Shown: positions 8,890-17,901 of the stretch, piece after piece | How the letters are laid out: each line of letters begins with the position of its first letter | How positions within the stretch are numbered: the first letter of the stretch is position 1 | Source of the DNA: CBDHDJ01 sp965261645 | GTDB taxonomy: Bacteria; Pseudomonadota; Alphaproteobacteria; SHVV01 | Direction of reading: 5' to 3' | Length of the DNA: 64,000 bases | Assembly: GCA_965261645.1 (NCBI GenBank) | Contig: CBDHDJ010000003.1 | Span: forward strand, 1 to 64,000 | Notes under the pieces: generated by a model | Databases searched by the model: none | Seen by the model: the letters and a program-made list of their open reading frames with translations, nothing else | What the model was told of the DNA's origin: nothing | Program-made: the position numbers and the translations under genes

Positions 8890-9325
8890 GCACGATGGAA
8901 TAAATGGAAAGGACAGCGTCCGCGCAAGGTGAAGCTGGCGCCGGTCAAGGGCTTCCGCAAGCGCGAGATTGCGCGCGGCGCCAAGCACTGGCTGGGCCCC
9001 CGGCGCGGCGGTTGTGACGGACGGCCTGGGCTGCTGGAGCGCACTCGACGAGGCCTCCTGCAGCCATCGGGCAATCCGCACCGGCTCGGGACGCAAGGCG
9101 GCCCGCGTGGCGTCATTCAAATGGGTCAATACGGCGCTCGGCAACATCAAGTGCGCGGTCAACGGGACCTATCGCAAGCTCGGCCCCGATCACACCGGGC
9201 GCTACCTCGCCAGTTTCGCCTGGCGCTACAACCGCCGTTATCAACTCCAGACGATGATCCCGCGCTTCGTCCATAGCGCCGCCCGAACCGACCCGATGCC
9301 CTATCGCCTCCTCATCGCAGGATGA
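8890..9325 (+). pseudogene. IS1595-family (ISXO2-like) transposase remnant
   Basis: This is the C-terminal half of an ISXO2-like transposase: VVTDGLGCWSAL, then FKWVNTALGNIKCAVNGTY and FAWRYNRRYQLQTM. The N-terminal half is missing. A frameshift in a run of five C near 8990 separates AKHWLGP from GAAVVTDG. It is a dead remnant. Confidence 0.8.
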
Positions 9326-9434
9326 ATGTCACGGATAAGCAGGAATTAGTTTGATGGTATGGACGTCCCCTTTTCGGCGTCGAGTGCGCCAGAATGGAGT
9401 TTGGTTTGAACTCCAGACAGAGGGAGCGTCCACG

Positions 9435-9680
9435 ATGGATATTACAACAATCGGTTTTGATCTGGCAAAGACGGTGTTCCAGGTTCACGGTGCTGATGGT
9501 GAGGGGCGAGCGGTACTACGGCGGAAGCTGCGCCGCGGGAAGGTGTTGGCGTTCTTCGCCGGATTGCCATCATGTCTTGCCGGCATGGAAGCCTGCGCCA
9601 GTGCGCACTACTGGGCGCGTGAGATACAAGCGCTGAGCCATGAGGTCCGGCTGATCCCGCCTCAATACGTTCGCCCCTTC
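9435..9680 (+). pseudogene. IS110-b transposase, N-terminal part
   Basis: These are the first 82 codons of a second, different IS110 transposase, starting at ATG 9435 (MDITTIGFDLAKTVFQVHG). The DEDD-domain D (FDLAK) and E (GMEACASAHYW) are present. The frame leaves IS110 at PPQYVRPFV and enters the serine-recombinase element, exactly the position used in IS110-a. The remainder is at 13672-14443. Confidence 0.9.
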
Positions 9681-9694
9681 GTGAATCGACAGTC
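9669..9694 (+). other. Attachment junction of serine-recombinase element copy 2 (end B)
   Basis: IS110-b sequence ending GTTCGCCCCTTC meets GT (9681-9682) and then the element end GAATCGACAGTCATACC. Compared with copy 1, the element side differs by one base of length next to the GT. Confidence 0.7.
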
Positions 9695-9718
9695 ATACCA
9701 AGGCACCTCGCTACGTTA

Positions 9719-9934
9719 CTAAAAATGAAAGACTTTTTGTCCCGGATCCGATGCCGACGGGAATGTTCCTTCCTCCAGAGCCAGAGCAACCGCCGCAGAA
9801 CCGAGCGCATCGGCCGATATCACCCACGGCGCACCCTTGCAGGCCTGACGGGCGGGAACAACACCGCGCCGGATCAGCCGGTTCATTGTCCTGGCACTGA
9901 CATTCAGTCTTGCCGCGGCCTCCGTCTGCGTCAA
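9719..9934 (-). CDS. Helix-turn-helix protein of the element, copy 2
   Basis: Same 71-residue excisionase-like protein as at 7428-7643. Here it lies directly after the recombinase gene with no IS between, showing the original order. Using TTG 9934 it starts about 40 nt after the recombinase stop. The frame is open further to GTG 10009 inside the recombinase end, but the AGGAG before the TTG favours the shorter form. Confidence 0.75.
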   Translation of the reverse strand: MTQTEAAARLNVSARTMNRLIRRGVVPARQACKGAPWVISADALGSAAVALALEEGTFPSASDPGQKVFHF

Positions 9935-9972
9935 TTCGTTACGCTCCTGCCGCTCTCCTTCGCGATAGACCG

Positions 9973-10896
9973 CTATGCCGCGGTTCGAACGGAGGGCGCG
10001 CACGCGCACTTCGGTCCAGGTGTTGCCCTTGCCGGTTCGCTTCCCAGAGAGGGCAGGAACGCCGTGATGGCGCGATCCGGCATGAGCCGGGCCAGTTCCC
10101 GGATCATCTCGGCGGTGTCGGCGTCCGTTGCTATGCGCGTTTGCCCTCTCTTTCGCCTACGTACCGAGAGCTCGGTATGGTCACCGCCCTGCCAATGCAG
10201 GACGAGGTCGATCCGGTCGGCCGATACAGTCACGATGATCTCCACAAGTACCGCACGTAGAACATGCTTGCGCATTGGCGTCGTCACGTTCTCGTGGTTC
10301 CAGGCCCGCTCCAGATCTGCACCGAGGGCCAGATACGCCGCGCGCTCGCCCGATGTCAGCTCCTGATGTTGAAGTTGCGAACGAGCCGCGGCCAATTGAC
10401 ATTCCCGCTCCCCCACGAGCTCAAGGCGCTCTTCCCATGCCCGTGACAGGTTGCCGATGACATTGCGGTTGCGGGGATCGACCGCTTCGAACCGCGCCCG
10501 CGCCTGGTCCGCCTTGAACCGAGCGTCCTCGAGCGCGAGCTCCGCTAGCCGGGTGCGTTCGGACGCATCCTTTCCGCGGTCCTCGACCGCGTGGAGCGCA
10601 GCTTCCACTCCCAGAGGCTGGACCGCCCGGAGAACGGCGGCGGCGACGGCCTCGTCGACATCCCCCGCGCCGAAGGAAATGCAGGTCGTGCCCTCAATCT
10701 GCGCTCGCCTGCCCTGGCAGAGATAGCGGCCCACCCTGCTGTTCCCCGAGTGGGCGACTTGGAGCTTGTGGGTGCAGTGCCCGCATCGCAACAGGCCAGT
10801 TAGCAGCGCGCCACCGTTGCGCACCGCCCCCTTGAAAGTTGGTTCATTGGCTGCGATCAGGCCGAGGTTCCTTTCATATTCGTCCCAGTCGATATA
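9973..10896 (-). pseudogene. Serine recombinase copy 2, C-terminal part
   Basis: This is the C-terminal half of the recombinase (zinc ribbon and coiled coil), identical to copy 1 where compared. It is separated from its N-terminal half by IS256 inserted inside the codons for GYIDWDEYERN. The piece has no start of its own and is presumably not expressed. Confidence 0.92.
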
Positions 10897-12288
10897 GAGT
10901 TATGCCCGATTTTGGGTGACGGCGTGATCAGGCGGCGGCGCGAGTTTTGGTTTCGTCGATCTGCATACCGTCTTTGAATCTCACACCTTCGATGACCTTG
11001 GGCAACTGATTGTTTCCCATGAGCCGCCGCCAGGTCTTGCTGGCGGTGGTGATCAGCTTGAAGACCATGGCCAGAGTTGTCCCGTGAGACAAGCAGCCCT
11101 TGGTGCGCACGGTGCGGTGGCGGACGGTAGCGAAGACGCTTTCGATTGGATTGGTCGTCCTGATATGCCGCCAGTGCTCGGCCGGGAAGTCGTAGAAGGC
11201 CAGCAAGGCGTCGCGGTCCTTTGTCAAGCAGGCGACGGCTTGGGGGTATTTGGCGTCGTACTTGGCGGCGAAAGTATTCATCGCCCTCTCGGCCTCGGCG
11301 CGGCCATCCGCCATCCAGATATCATGCAGGGCAGCTTTGGCGGCCGTTTGTCGCGACTTCGGCAGCTTGTTCAAGACATTGGCTGTCTTGTGGACCCAGC
11401 AGCGCTGGCGGCGGGTGTCGGGAAAGATCTCCTCCAGCGCCTTCCAGAAGCCCAGAGCGCCATCGCCGATGGCGAGCTCGGGACCAATCGTGAGCCCGCG
11501 CCCGCGCAGGCATGCCAGCAACTCACGCCAGCTCTGGGCGCTCTCGCGCACCCCCGCCTGGAAGCCCACGAGTTCCTTGCGTCCCTCCGGCGTGGCGCCG
11601 ATGAGGACCAGAATGCATTGCTTCTCGTCCCCCAGCCGACCCTGGAGATAGATGCCATCGGCCCACATGTAGACGTAGCGTCGGGCCGACAGGTCGCGCC
11701 GGCGCCAGCGCTCGTGCTCGGCCTCCCACTCCGCCTTCAGGCGGCCGATCACCTGCGCCGACAAGCCAGAGGCGTCCTTGCCGAGCAACGCCTCCAGCGC
11801 CTCCTGGAAGTCCCCGCTGGATACGCCACGAAGGTAGAGCGTCGGCAAAACCGCATCCAGCGACCGCGTCCGCCGCGCGAAACGGGGCAGAATGGCCAAC
11901 GTGAAACGGATGCGCTCTCCTCCGACGCTGCCACGGTCCCGGACCTTCGGGCGCCGCACAGACACAGGACCAATGCCAGTCAGGATCGCCCGTTCCGGCC
12001 CGTGGCCATGACGCACCAGGCGCCGGCGGCCGTCTTCGGTCTTCAGATGTTCATGCGCCGCCAGCACGGCGGCAACCTCCGCTTCAATGGCTCGTGCCAG
12101 GAGCTCGCGAGCTCCGGCGCGGAGTACTTCGGTCAGCGGATCGGCCGTCACCCCTGGATGGTGCAGCGCGACAACACTATCTTCCGTCATGGCGTATCAC
12201 TCCTTGCTTGGAGACCGGGAGGCTTCGTCACCCCCCACGATACGCCACCTCCTTCTCTCAGCCCGTCACCCACTCTCGGCCATAGCTC
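10897..12288 (-). mobile_element. IS256-family element (IS256-a) in recombinase copy 2
   Basis: A complete 1392-bp IS256-type element with related ends (GAGTTATGCCCGATTTTGGG and, from the right, GAGCTATGGCCGAGAGTGGG). It is flanked by a perfect 9-bp target duplication GTCGATATA (10888-10896 and 12289-12297). The intact recombinase of copy 1 shows the empty site. Confidence 0.95.
10928..12190 (-). CDS. IS256-family (Mutator-type) transposase
   Basis: A 420-residue transposase of the IS256/MULE type. The DDE-fold motifs include YMWADGIYLQGR and IGDGALGFWKAL, and the characteristic C-terminal segment HWRHIRTTNPIESVFATVRHR contains the catalytic glutamate. Length is normal for the family. It is not closely related to the other IS256 elements at 30-32 kb. 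It appears intact. Confidence 0.94.
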   Translation of the reverse strand: MTEDSVVALHHPGVTADPLTEVLRAGARELLARAIEAEVAAVLAAHEHLKTEDGRRRLVRHGHGPERAILTGIGPVSVRRPKVRDRGSVGGERIRFTLAILPRFARRTRSLDAVLPTLYLRGVSSGDFQEALEALLGKDASGLSAQVIGRLKAEWEAEHERWRRRDLSARRYVYMWADGIYLQGRLGDEKQCILVLIGATPEGRKELVGFQAGVRESAQSWRELLACLRGRGLTIGPELAIGDGALGFWKALEEIFPDTRRQRCWVHKTANVLNKLPKSRQTAAKAALHDIWMADGRAEAERAMNTFAAKYDAKYPQAVACLTKDRDALLAFYDFPAEHWRHIRTTNPIESVFATVRHRTVRTKGCLSHGTTLAMVFKLITTASKTWRRLMGNNQLPKVIEGVRFKDGMQIDETKTRAAA

Positions 12289-13191
12289 GTCGATATATCC
12301 CTCGTGGCTGTCGCTGATCAACACCTTCCAGTCCTCAGGATTACGTCGAGTCTCATGCACAACGCGCTTGCGTCCGTCGTCGATGACCGTGCGTCGACTC
12401 TTGCGCCCGTAGGCATAAGCTCCCGCGTAGATCGGGTTAGTCAGGATTTGGTGGACCGTGTTGTACACCGGCAGCTTCCAGGCAACCTGCCATCCGTGAA
12501 CACCAGTGCAAAGGGACCGGAACGGAAGCTCGATGCCTTCATGGCGGAACCACAGGAACACTTGGCGAATGCTGCGCAACTCGGAGAATTTGCGGAACAC
12601 ATGACGGATAGCATCCCGCACCCGCTGGTCGGGGTCCATCGCGATCGCGTCACGGCCGGCCTTCACATATCCGGCCGGGAGGTTCAGGAACAATTCGCCA
12701 CGCGCGGCCTTCTGCCGGCGGGCGTCGTGGGATCGCTGACGCAGGACCGAACCTTCCATCTCGCTGACGGAACCTTTCATACCAAGCAACAGCCGATCGT
12801 CCGGTAAGGCGGGACCGTAAATGCTGTTCCCATCTCCCAGGAGACAGCCGACCACGGCGCAGAATTCGAGAAGCGTATGCCACTCACGACCATTTCGGGC
12901 GAGACGTGAAGCATCGACCGACAGCACGATGCCAATCCTGCTTTCGCAGACCGCAGTCAGCAGTTTCTGGAAGCCTGGCCTCTCTACGCCGCCACCGCCC
13001 GAACGGCCAAGATCTTCGTCGATCGTCTCGACTGTGTGCCAGCCCAATTCCTTCGCTCGGGTCTGCAATGCGTACTGGAGGCGCTTGCTTTCGAGATTGT
13101 TGCGAACCTGGCCGGGCGTCGACTGTCGCACGTAGACGCAGGCCGCACGCGCCAGATGGCCGGCAGTGATTCTTGTTCCGTCACCCGTCAT
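12289..13191 (-). pseudogene. Serine recombinase copy 2, N-terminal part
   Basis: The resolvase domain and most of the recombinase domain, starting at ATG 13191 with the YVRQS catalytic serine. The frame reads through GYID into the IS256 end and stops there at 12187. A truncated protein containing only the catalytic domain could be made, but would lack the zinc ribbon needed for site choice in this family. Confidence 0.92.
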
Positions 13192-13369
13192 GGCTGGCTC
13201 CCACGATCGTGCGGCTGTTTGACGCCCCGGCCGCGGTTGCCATTGCCGCCGCCAGGGTCATCGAAAGAAGCGGGATCAACACCTCCCGTCGCTCGCCGGT
13301 CAGCAGGGCCGACGGGTGTTCCAGAGGAAACAGTTCTCCTTGAGGAGCCTTGCGAGGTCTTTGGTTCAT
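13181..13369 (-). CDS. Small conserved ORF upstream of recombinase, copy 2
   Basis: Identical to the 62-residue ORF at 3790-3978, including the AGGAG ribosome binding site and the 11-nt overlap with the recombinase start. Function unknown. Confidence 0.55.
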   Translation of the reverse strand: MNQRPRKAPQGELFPLEHPSALLTGERREVLIPLLSMTLAAAMATAAGASNSRTIVGASHDG

Positions 13370-13634
13370 CACGTTCTCCTGTGCGCGTTTCGTCGCGCGC
13401 AAGAAGAAGCGGTGCGATGAGATCCCGCAAATCGGAAAGCGCCCGCAGGGAGATCCTGGGGAGTTCGCGAACCTCGAGCAGGGCGGCATCCGGTCGGGTC
13501 ATCCACTCAGGAAGATGCAACTGGGTTCGGTCCGGATGCCGAACAATCAGTATCGTCTGTCCACGTGCTCTTCGACGTCCAAGGCATGCCACGCGGCAAC
13601 CCGACAGCGGATGGAAGCGGTAATGAACCGTCAC
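13188..13634 (-). CDS. DUF5372-like protein, copy 2
   Basis: Identical to the protein at 3525-3971, starting at GTG 13634 about 37 bp inside the element end. Its closeness to the attachment end in both copies means any promoter for the element's genes must lie within the first few tens of bases or in the interrupted IS110. Confidence 0.6.
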   Translation of the reverse strand: MTVHYRFHPLSGCRVACLGRRRARGQTILIVRHPDRTQLHLPEWMTRPDAALLEVRELPRISLRALSDLRDLIAPLLLARDETRTGERDEPKTSQGSSRRTVSSGTPVGPADRRATGGVDPASFDDPGGGNGNRGRGVKQPHDRGSQP

Positions 13635-13657
13635 CGCGTCATGAAAACGGGCAGTGT

Positions 13658-13684
13658 GTGACCCTTTTGGTCAAGACGAACAAG
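13658..13684 (+). other. Attachment junction of serine-recombinase element copy 2 (end A)
   Basis: Element sequence ending GGGCAGTGTGTGACCCTTTTG meets GT (13670-13671) and then IS110-b sequence CAAGACGAACAAGAACGAC. Joining 9680, GT and 13672 gives VRPFV-KTNKNDAADA in frame. Confidence 0.7.
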
Positions 13685-14443
13685 AACGACGCGGCGGATG
13701 CGGAAGCGATCTGCGAGGCGGTGACGCGTCCGACGATGCGCTTTGCGCCGGCGAAAAGCGCCGAGCAGCAATCGGTTTTGATGCTGCACCGGGCCCGTGA
13801 GCTGTTGGTCCGTCAACGCACGATGGTGGTCAATGCGCTTCGCGGCCACTGTGCGGAGCTCGGACTGATCGTCGCTCAAGGGGCGTCGAAGGTGGAGGAA
13901 CTGGTTGCCATCATCGAAGATCCCGGTGATGTGCGACTGCCCCCTCTGGCACGCGAGGCGCTTGGCTCTCTGGTTGAGCAGCTCCATTCCGCTCAGGCCC
14001 GGATCAAGCAGCTGGAGGCGACGCTTTTGGCTTGGCACCGATCCAACCAGGCGAGCCGCCGGCTTGCGACGATCCCCGGCGTCGGTGTCATCACCGCGAC
14101 GGCGCTGGTCGCGACGATCGGAGATGGCGCGCAGTTTCGCTCGGGCCGGCAGCTCTCGGCCTGGCTCGGTCTCGTGCCCCGACAACACTCGAGTGGCGGC
14201 AAGGACAGGCTGGGGCGGATCTCGAAGCGCGGGGATGGCTATATCAGGCGCTTGCTCGTGCATGGTGCGCGAAGCGTGCTGCGCTGGCGCCGCGCCAAGC
14301 CGGGCACGGGGCCTGGCTGGACCGACCGGCTCCTGGCGCGGCGGCCGACAAACGTCGTGCTGGTCGCCATGGCCAATAAGACAGCCCGCGTCGCCTGGGC
14401 ACTGCTCAGATACGAGCGTATCTACCGACCGACGCCCGCCTGA
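13672..14443 (+). pseudogene. IS110-b transposase, C-terminal part
   Basis: The remaining 256 codons of IS110-b. KTNKNDAADAEAICEAV holds the last catalytic aspartates of the DEDD domain; the Tnp_20 domain follows (ATIPGVGVITATALVA, SAWLGLVPRQHSSGGK, ISKRGDGYIRRLLVHGAR). With the N-terminal part at 9435-9680 this makes a complete protein of about 340 residues, so IS110-b would be intact if the element left precisely. An in-frame start upstream in the element end (13565) makes a chimeric ORF, probably without meaning. Confidence 0.9.
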
Positions 14444-14887
14444 CCAGCTGGAAAGCGGATACAAACTTGCGAGGGTAACGACGATTTGATGGCGAAACAG
14501 GGCTCCACCCGAGATCGGCCAAACCCGAGGCATTGTCAGAGCTTTGAGCTCGTTAGTCTGACTGGGCGCCGATCTCTCGGATTCCATCAGGGCCAGCGGT
14601 CAGTGTACCGCAGCGAAAAGGCCGGATACATGACTGCAAGCTCTACCGCCGTTTCAAATCGGTTTTCCCCTTGCAACACCGAGGGCGTCCATACATGACA
14701 ATGCCTTCAGAAGAACGATGCCCTCAAGGGCCGCACGTTTACTGGCGTATCAACGAGGCGCGCTTCGAATGAGCACAGCGCCTGTCCTTGCAGACGGCCC
14801 CCGACGGAACCTTGGGTTGATGGGAGGGACAACCTGAAACTCAAGGCTACGCACAGGAGACGTTCGAATGCCGCCCTGTCGCGGGTG
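14444..14887. other. Intergenic stretch between IS110-b and the transporter operon
   Basis: About 440 bases without a recognisable gene. The first part is IS110-b 3' flank; the rest is old sequence beyond the transporter operon. No clear terminator hairpin with a T run is seen after livM. Confidence 0.5.
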
Positions 14888-16186
14888 TCACTTTTCCGGA
14901 ATAAGTCCGCGCGGAAAGAATCTCAGGACAAAAAGAAGCATAACGCCCATCGTCAACAGCCGCATGTAGGCCGCCGAGCGCAGCAAGTGGGCGTGCAGTC
15001 CGGTACTCTCCGGCAGGCCGGCGGCAAGTACGTCCGTCAACCACAGCCCTACCGGTTCGACCTCCACCCAAAGAAACCAGACAATCATACCCCCGAGAAC
15101 GGCGCCCCAGTTATTTCCCGAGCCGCCGAGGATCACCATGACCCAGACCAGGAACGTGAAACGCAGCGGCTGGTATGAACCCGGGGTGAACTGGCCGTCC
15201 AGTGTGGTGATCATCGCGCCCGCAATGCCGCAGACGGCCGAACCAAGAATGAATGTTTGCAGGTGTCGAGCGGCCACGTTCTTTCCCATGGCTTCGGCTG
15301 CAGTTTCGTTGTCGCGGATGGCGCGCATCATCCGCCCCCAGGGCGAATGGAGCGCTTTCTGGGACAGCCACAACAAAATCAAGAGCACAACAATGAACAG
15401 GACGGCATAGGACGACTTCACATATGCCGATGACAGATCGACCGGGTCCACGCCCAGACGCGATGCCCATCCGACGAACGCTTCGGATTTCTGAAGATCG
15501 ACCTCGTAGGCGACCGGACGGGGAAGACCGATGACGTTTTTGACGCCGCGGGTAAGCCAGTCTTCGTTCTTTATGACGATAATGATGATTTCGGCGATTC
15601 CGAACGTCGCGATGGCCAAATAATCCGTGCGAAGCCGCAGCGCGGTCTTGCCGACGATCCAGGCGGCGCCCGCCGCCAGCAGCCCGCCGATGGGCCAGGA
15701 AATAAGAATTGGAAGACCGAGCCCACCCAGATAACCAGCGGCGGCGGGATTCACCCTTTCAATAGCGGCGACCGCTGGATCAAGGACAAATCGGAACAAG
15801 AAACCACCAGTGATCAGGATCGCTATGAGCGCGAACCAGCGCCGGTGTCCGGGAGCCATCCGTCTCCAGAGGAATATCGCGCCAGCGACGGTTCCGGCGC
15901 CAAGCAGCAGCGCAGCGGTTACCTGCAATCCTCCCGCGGCCCAGGCGGCTTCAACCGGCGGCATACCAACAATGACAGCGGCCACACCACCCAGCGCAAC
16001 GAAACCCATTGTTCCGAAGTTAAACAGGCCCGCATACCCCCATTGGGCATTGAGTCCGAGGCTCATGATCGCCGAGATCAGGCACAGGTTGAGAATCGTC
16101 AACGAAACGGACCAACTCTGCACCAGACCGACGAGAACGAGCAGCGCAACTACGAAAGCGAAGAGAGCTGTATTTTTCCAGTTCAC
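14888..16186 (-). CDS. livM: Branched-chain amino-acid type ABC transporter permease LivM
   Basis: Inner-membrane permease of a HAAT-family importer (branched-chain amino acids, amides or similar substrates). It has 432 residues with about ten hydrophobic segments; the family signature region NAQWGYAGLFNFGTMGFVALGG lies near residues 45-70. At 432 residues it is longer than usual because of an extra hydrophobic stretch (about 90-150). It overlaps livH by 4 nt and is the last gene of the five-gene operon. Substrate specificity cannot be told from the permease. Confidence 0.92.
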   Translation of the reverse strand: MNWKNTALFAFVVALLVLVGLVQSWSVSLTILNLCLISAIMSLGLNAQWGYAGLFNFGTMGFVALGGVAAVIVGMPPVEAAWAAGGLQVTAALLLGAGTVAGAIFLWRRMAPGHRRWFALIAILITGGFLFRFVLDPAVAAIERVNPAAAGYLGGLGLPILISWPIGGLLAAGAAWIVGKTALRLRTDYLAIATFGIAEIIIIVIKNEDWLTRGVKNVIGLPRPVAYEVDLQKSEAFVGWASRLGVDPVDLSSAYVKSSYAVLFIVVLLILLWLSQKALHSPWGRMMRAIRDNETAAEAMGKNVAARHLQTFILGSAVCGIAGAMITTLDGQFTPGSYQPLRFTFLVWVMVILGGSGNNWGAVLGGMIVWFLWVEVEPVGLWLTDVLAAGLPESTGLHAHLLRSAAYMRLLTMGVMLLFVLRFFPRGLIPEK

Positions 16187-17193
16187 TTCGATCCACGCGC
16201 GAGCAGGCCGCTCGGCCTAAACATAAGGACGAGAATAAGAATACCGAAAGAAACCGCCAACTTATAATCGGTCGAAAGAATCTGGATGAGGCTGTCGGGC
16301 CTCATGCTCTCCGGCAGGAGATAGCCAAGGAATTTCTTATATGCGTAGGTAATCGATATCTCGGAGAAAGAGACCACGAAGCCTCCCGCAATGGCGCCGA
16401 GCGGATTACCGAGCCCGCCGACAATCGCGGCGGCGAAAACCGGCAGTAGGAGTTGGAAGTAGGTGAAGGGCTTGAAGCCCTTGTCCAGGCCGTACAGCAC
16501 GCCAGCCGTGGTGGCGAGCGCCGCGGTAAGTATCCAGGTGACCGCAATCACCTTCTCGGTATTGACTCCACACAGATTTGCGAGATCCTCGTTATCGGCC
16601 ATCGCCCGCATGGATTTTCCGGTGCGGGTCCGTCCAATGAACCAGAACAGGAAAGCGACAGCAATGATGGCGGCAATGACGGTGATGGACTGCGGCACAT
16701 TGATCGTGAAACCTTCGGAAAGCCCGGTCACTTTCTTGAAATCACGCGCTTTGACGATAAACCGGGCGCCGTCGGCAAAGTGCTGATGCTCCGGGCCGAT
16801 GACCATGCGGACGATCCCGTTGAAAACAAACATGACGCCGACGGAGGCGATCATGAATATTATCGCGTCGCTCTTACGGCGCCTGTAGAACCGATAGACG
16901 ATTCGATCCGTGGCCAGCAACAAGGCTGTGGTGGCGGCGATTCCGACCGGAAAGGCGAGCAGCGCCGTCGGCAGAACCCCAAGAGAAACACCGGACGCCT
17001 GCAACCACGAGGTCACGAGGATCGTGATCATCGTGCCGAAGGCCATAATGTCACCATGGGCAAAGTTGGAAAATCGCAAAATCCCGTAAACCAGCGTGAC
17101 CCCGAGCGCGCCGAGGGCAAGCTGGCAGCCATAGGCGGTTGCCGGAATGATTACGAAGTTACAGAGGACGATGACCGCGTTCAGGAAATCCAT
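16183..17193 (-). CDS. livH: Branched-chain amino-acid type ABC transporter permease LivH
   Basis: Second permease of the importer, 336 residues with eight or so membrane segments. The signature GVTLVYGILRFSNFAHGD near residue 35 and the EAA-like loop FSAAIVGGLGNPLGAIAGG-type region (here FAAAIVGGLGNPLGAIAGG) near residue 255 are typical. It starts 3 nt after livF ends and overlaps livM, so the genes are co-translated. Intact. Confidence 0.93.
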   Translation of the reverse strand: MDFLNAVIVLCNFVIIPATAYGCQLALGALGVTLVYGILRFSNFAHGDIMAFGTMITILVTSWLQASGVSLGVLPTALLAFPVGIAATTALLLATDRIVYRFYRRRKSDAIIFMIASVGVMFVFNGIVRMVIGPEHQHFADGARFIVKARDFKKVTGLSEGFTINVPQSITVIAAIIAVAFLFWFIGRTRTGKSMRAMADNEDLANLCGVNTEKVIAVTWILTAALATTAGVLYGLDKGFKPFTYFQLLLPVFAAAIVGGLGNPLGAIAGGFVVSFSEISITYAYKKFLGYLLPESMRPDSLIQILSTDYKLAVSFGILILVLMFRPSGLLARGSK

Positions 17194-17196
17194 CTT

Positions 17197-17901
17197 TCAC
17201 TGTCCGAGGAACGACTTCCGGACCTCGGGGTCGACGAGCAGCCTGGCTCCGTCATCGGTATATTGGTTTCTACCCTGGACGAGGACATAGCCGGTATCGG
17301 CAATGGCCAGGGCCTGCCTCGCATTCTGCTCGACCATCAGGATCGAGACCCCGGTGCGGACAATTTCCATGATCCGGAACATGATCTCGTCTCGAATGAT
17401 CGGCGAAAACCCCGCGGTCGGCTCGTCGAGCATCAGTACCTTCGGCACCGTCATGAGGCCGCGGCCGATGGCGACCTGCTGGCGCTGGCCTCCAGACAAC
17501 TCGCCGGCAAGTTGCCGCCGCTTGTCCCGGAGGACCGGGAACAGCTCGTAGATCTGTTCCATCGTTTCCGTGACCTTGTGGCGACGAAGGAAGGCCCCCA
17601 TTTCGAGGTTTTCCTCAACCGTCATTGACGTGAACACGTTGTCGGTCTGGGGAACGAAAGCCATCCCTTTTGACACCCGTTCCCGGGGCAAGAGCCGGGT
17701 TATGTCTTCCCCATGCAACCACACCGATCCCTGGCGAAGGTCGATCATCCCGAAGATCGCCTTCATCGCGGTCGATTTGCCGGCTCCATTGGGACCGACG
17801 ATCACCGATATCTGGCCTGTTTCAGCGGCGATCGTGCAGCCGTCGAGGATATCAGCGCCGCCGTATCCTCCGGTCAGGTTCTTTCCGACAAGCAGGCTCA
17901 T
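17197..17901 (-). CDS. livF: ABC transporter ATP-binding protein LivF
   Basis: Cytoplasmic ATPase that powers the importer, 234 residues as usual for LivF. Walker A (GPNGAGKST), the signature LSGGQRQQVAIGR and Walker B (VLMLDEPTAG) are present, then the family's ILMVEQNARQAL. It overlaps livG by 4 nt (ATGA). Confidence 0.95.
   Translation of the reverse strand: MSLLVGKNLTGGYGGADILDGCTIAAETGQISVIVGPNGAGKSTAMKAIFGMIDLRQGSVWLHGEDITRLLPRERVSKGMAFVPQTDNVFTSMTVEENLEMGAFLRRHKVTETMEQIYELFPVLRDKRRQLAGELSGGQRQQVAIGRGLMTVPKVLMLDEPTAGFSPIIRDEIMFRIMEIVRTGVSILMVEQNARQALAIADTGYVLVQGRNQYTDDGARLLVDPEVRKSFLGQ

Larger units (their letters stand above)
9681..13671 (-). mobile_element. IS110-targeting serine-recombinase element, copy 2 (split by IS256)
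   Basis: This second copy lies in the opposite orientation to the one at 3490-7680. Removing the IS256 and its 9-bp duplication leaves about 2.59 kb. It splits IS110-b at the same codon as copy 1 splits IS110-a. The nucleotide sequence is essentially the same as copy 1 through the recombinase, HTH and DUF5372 genes. Confidence 0.85.

Noticed and set aside
3490..13671. The region as one composite transposon bounded by inverted recombinase elements
   Set aside because: Each element copy is completely bracketed by the two halves of its own IS110 gene, so they are two separate insertions.
13565..14443. A complete 292-residue IS110 transposase
   Set aside because: The first 35 codons are the element end; the DEDD N-terminal part lies at 9435-9680.
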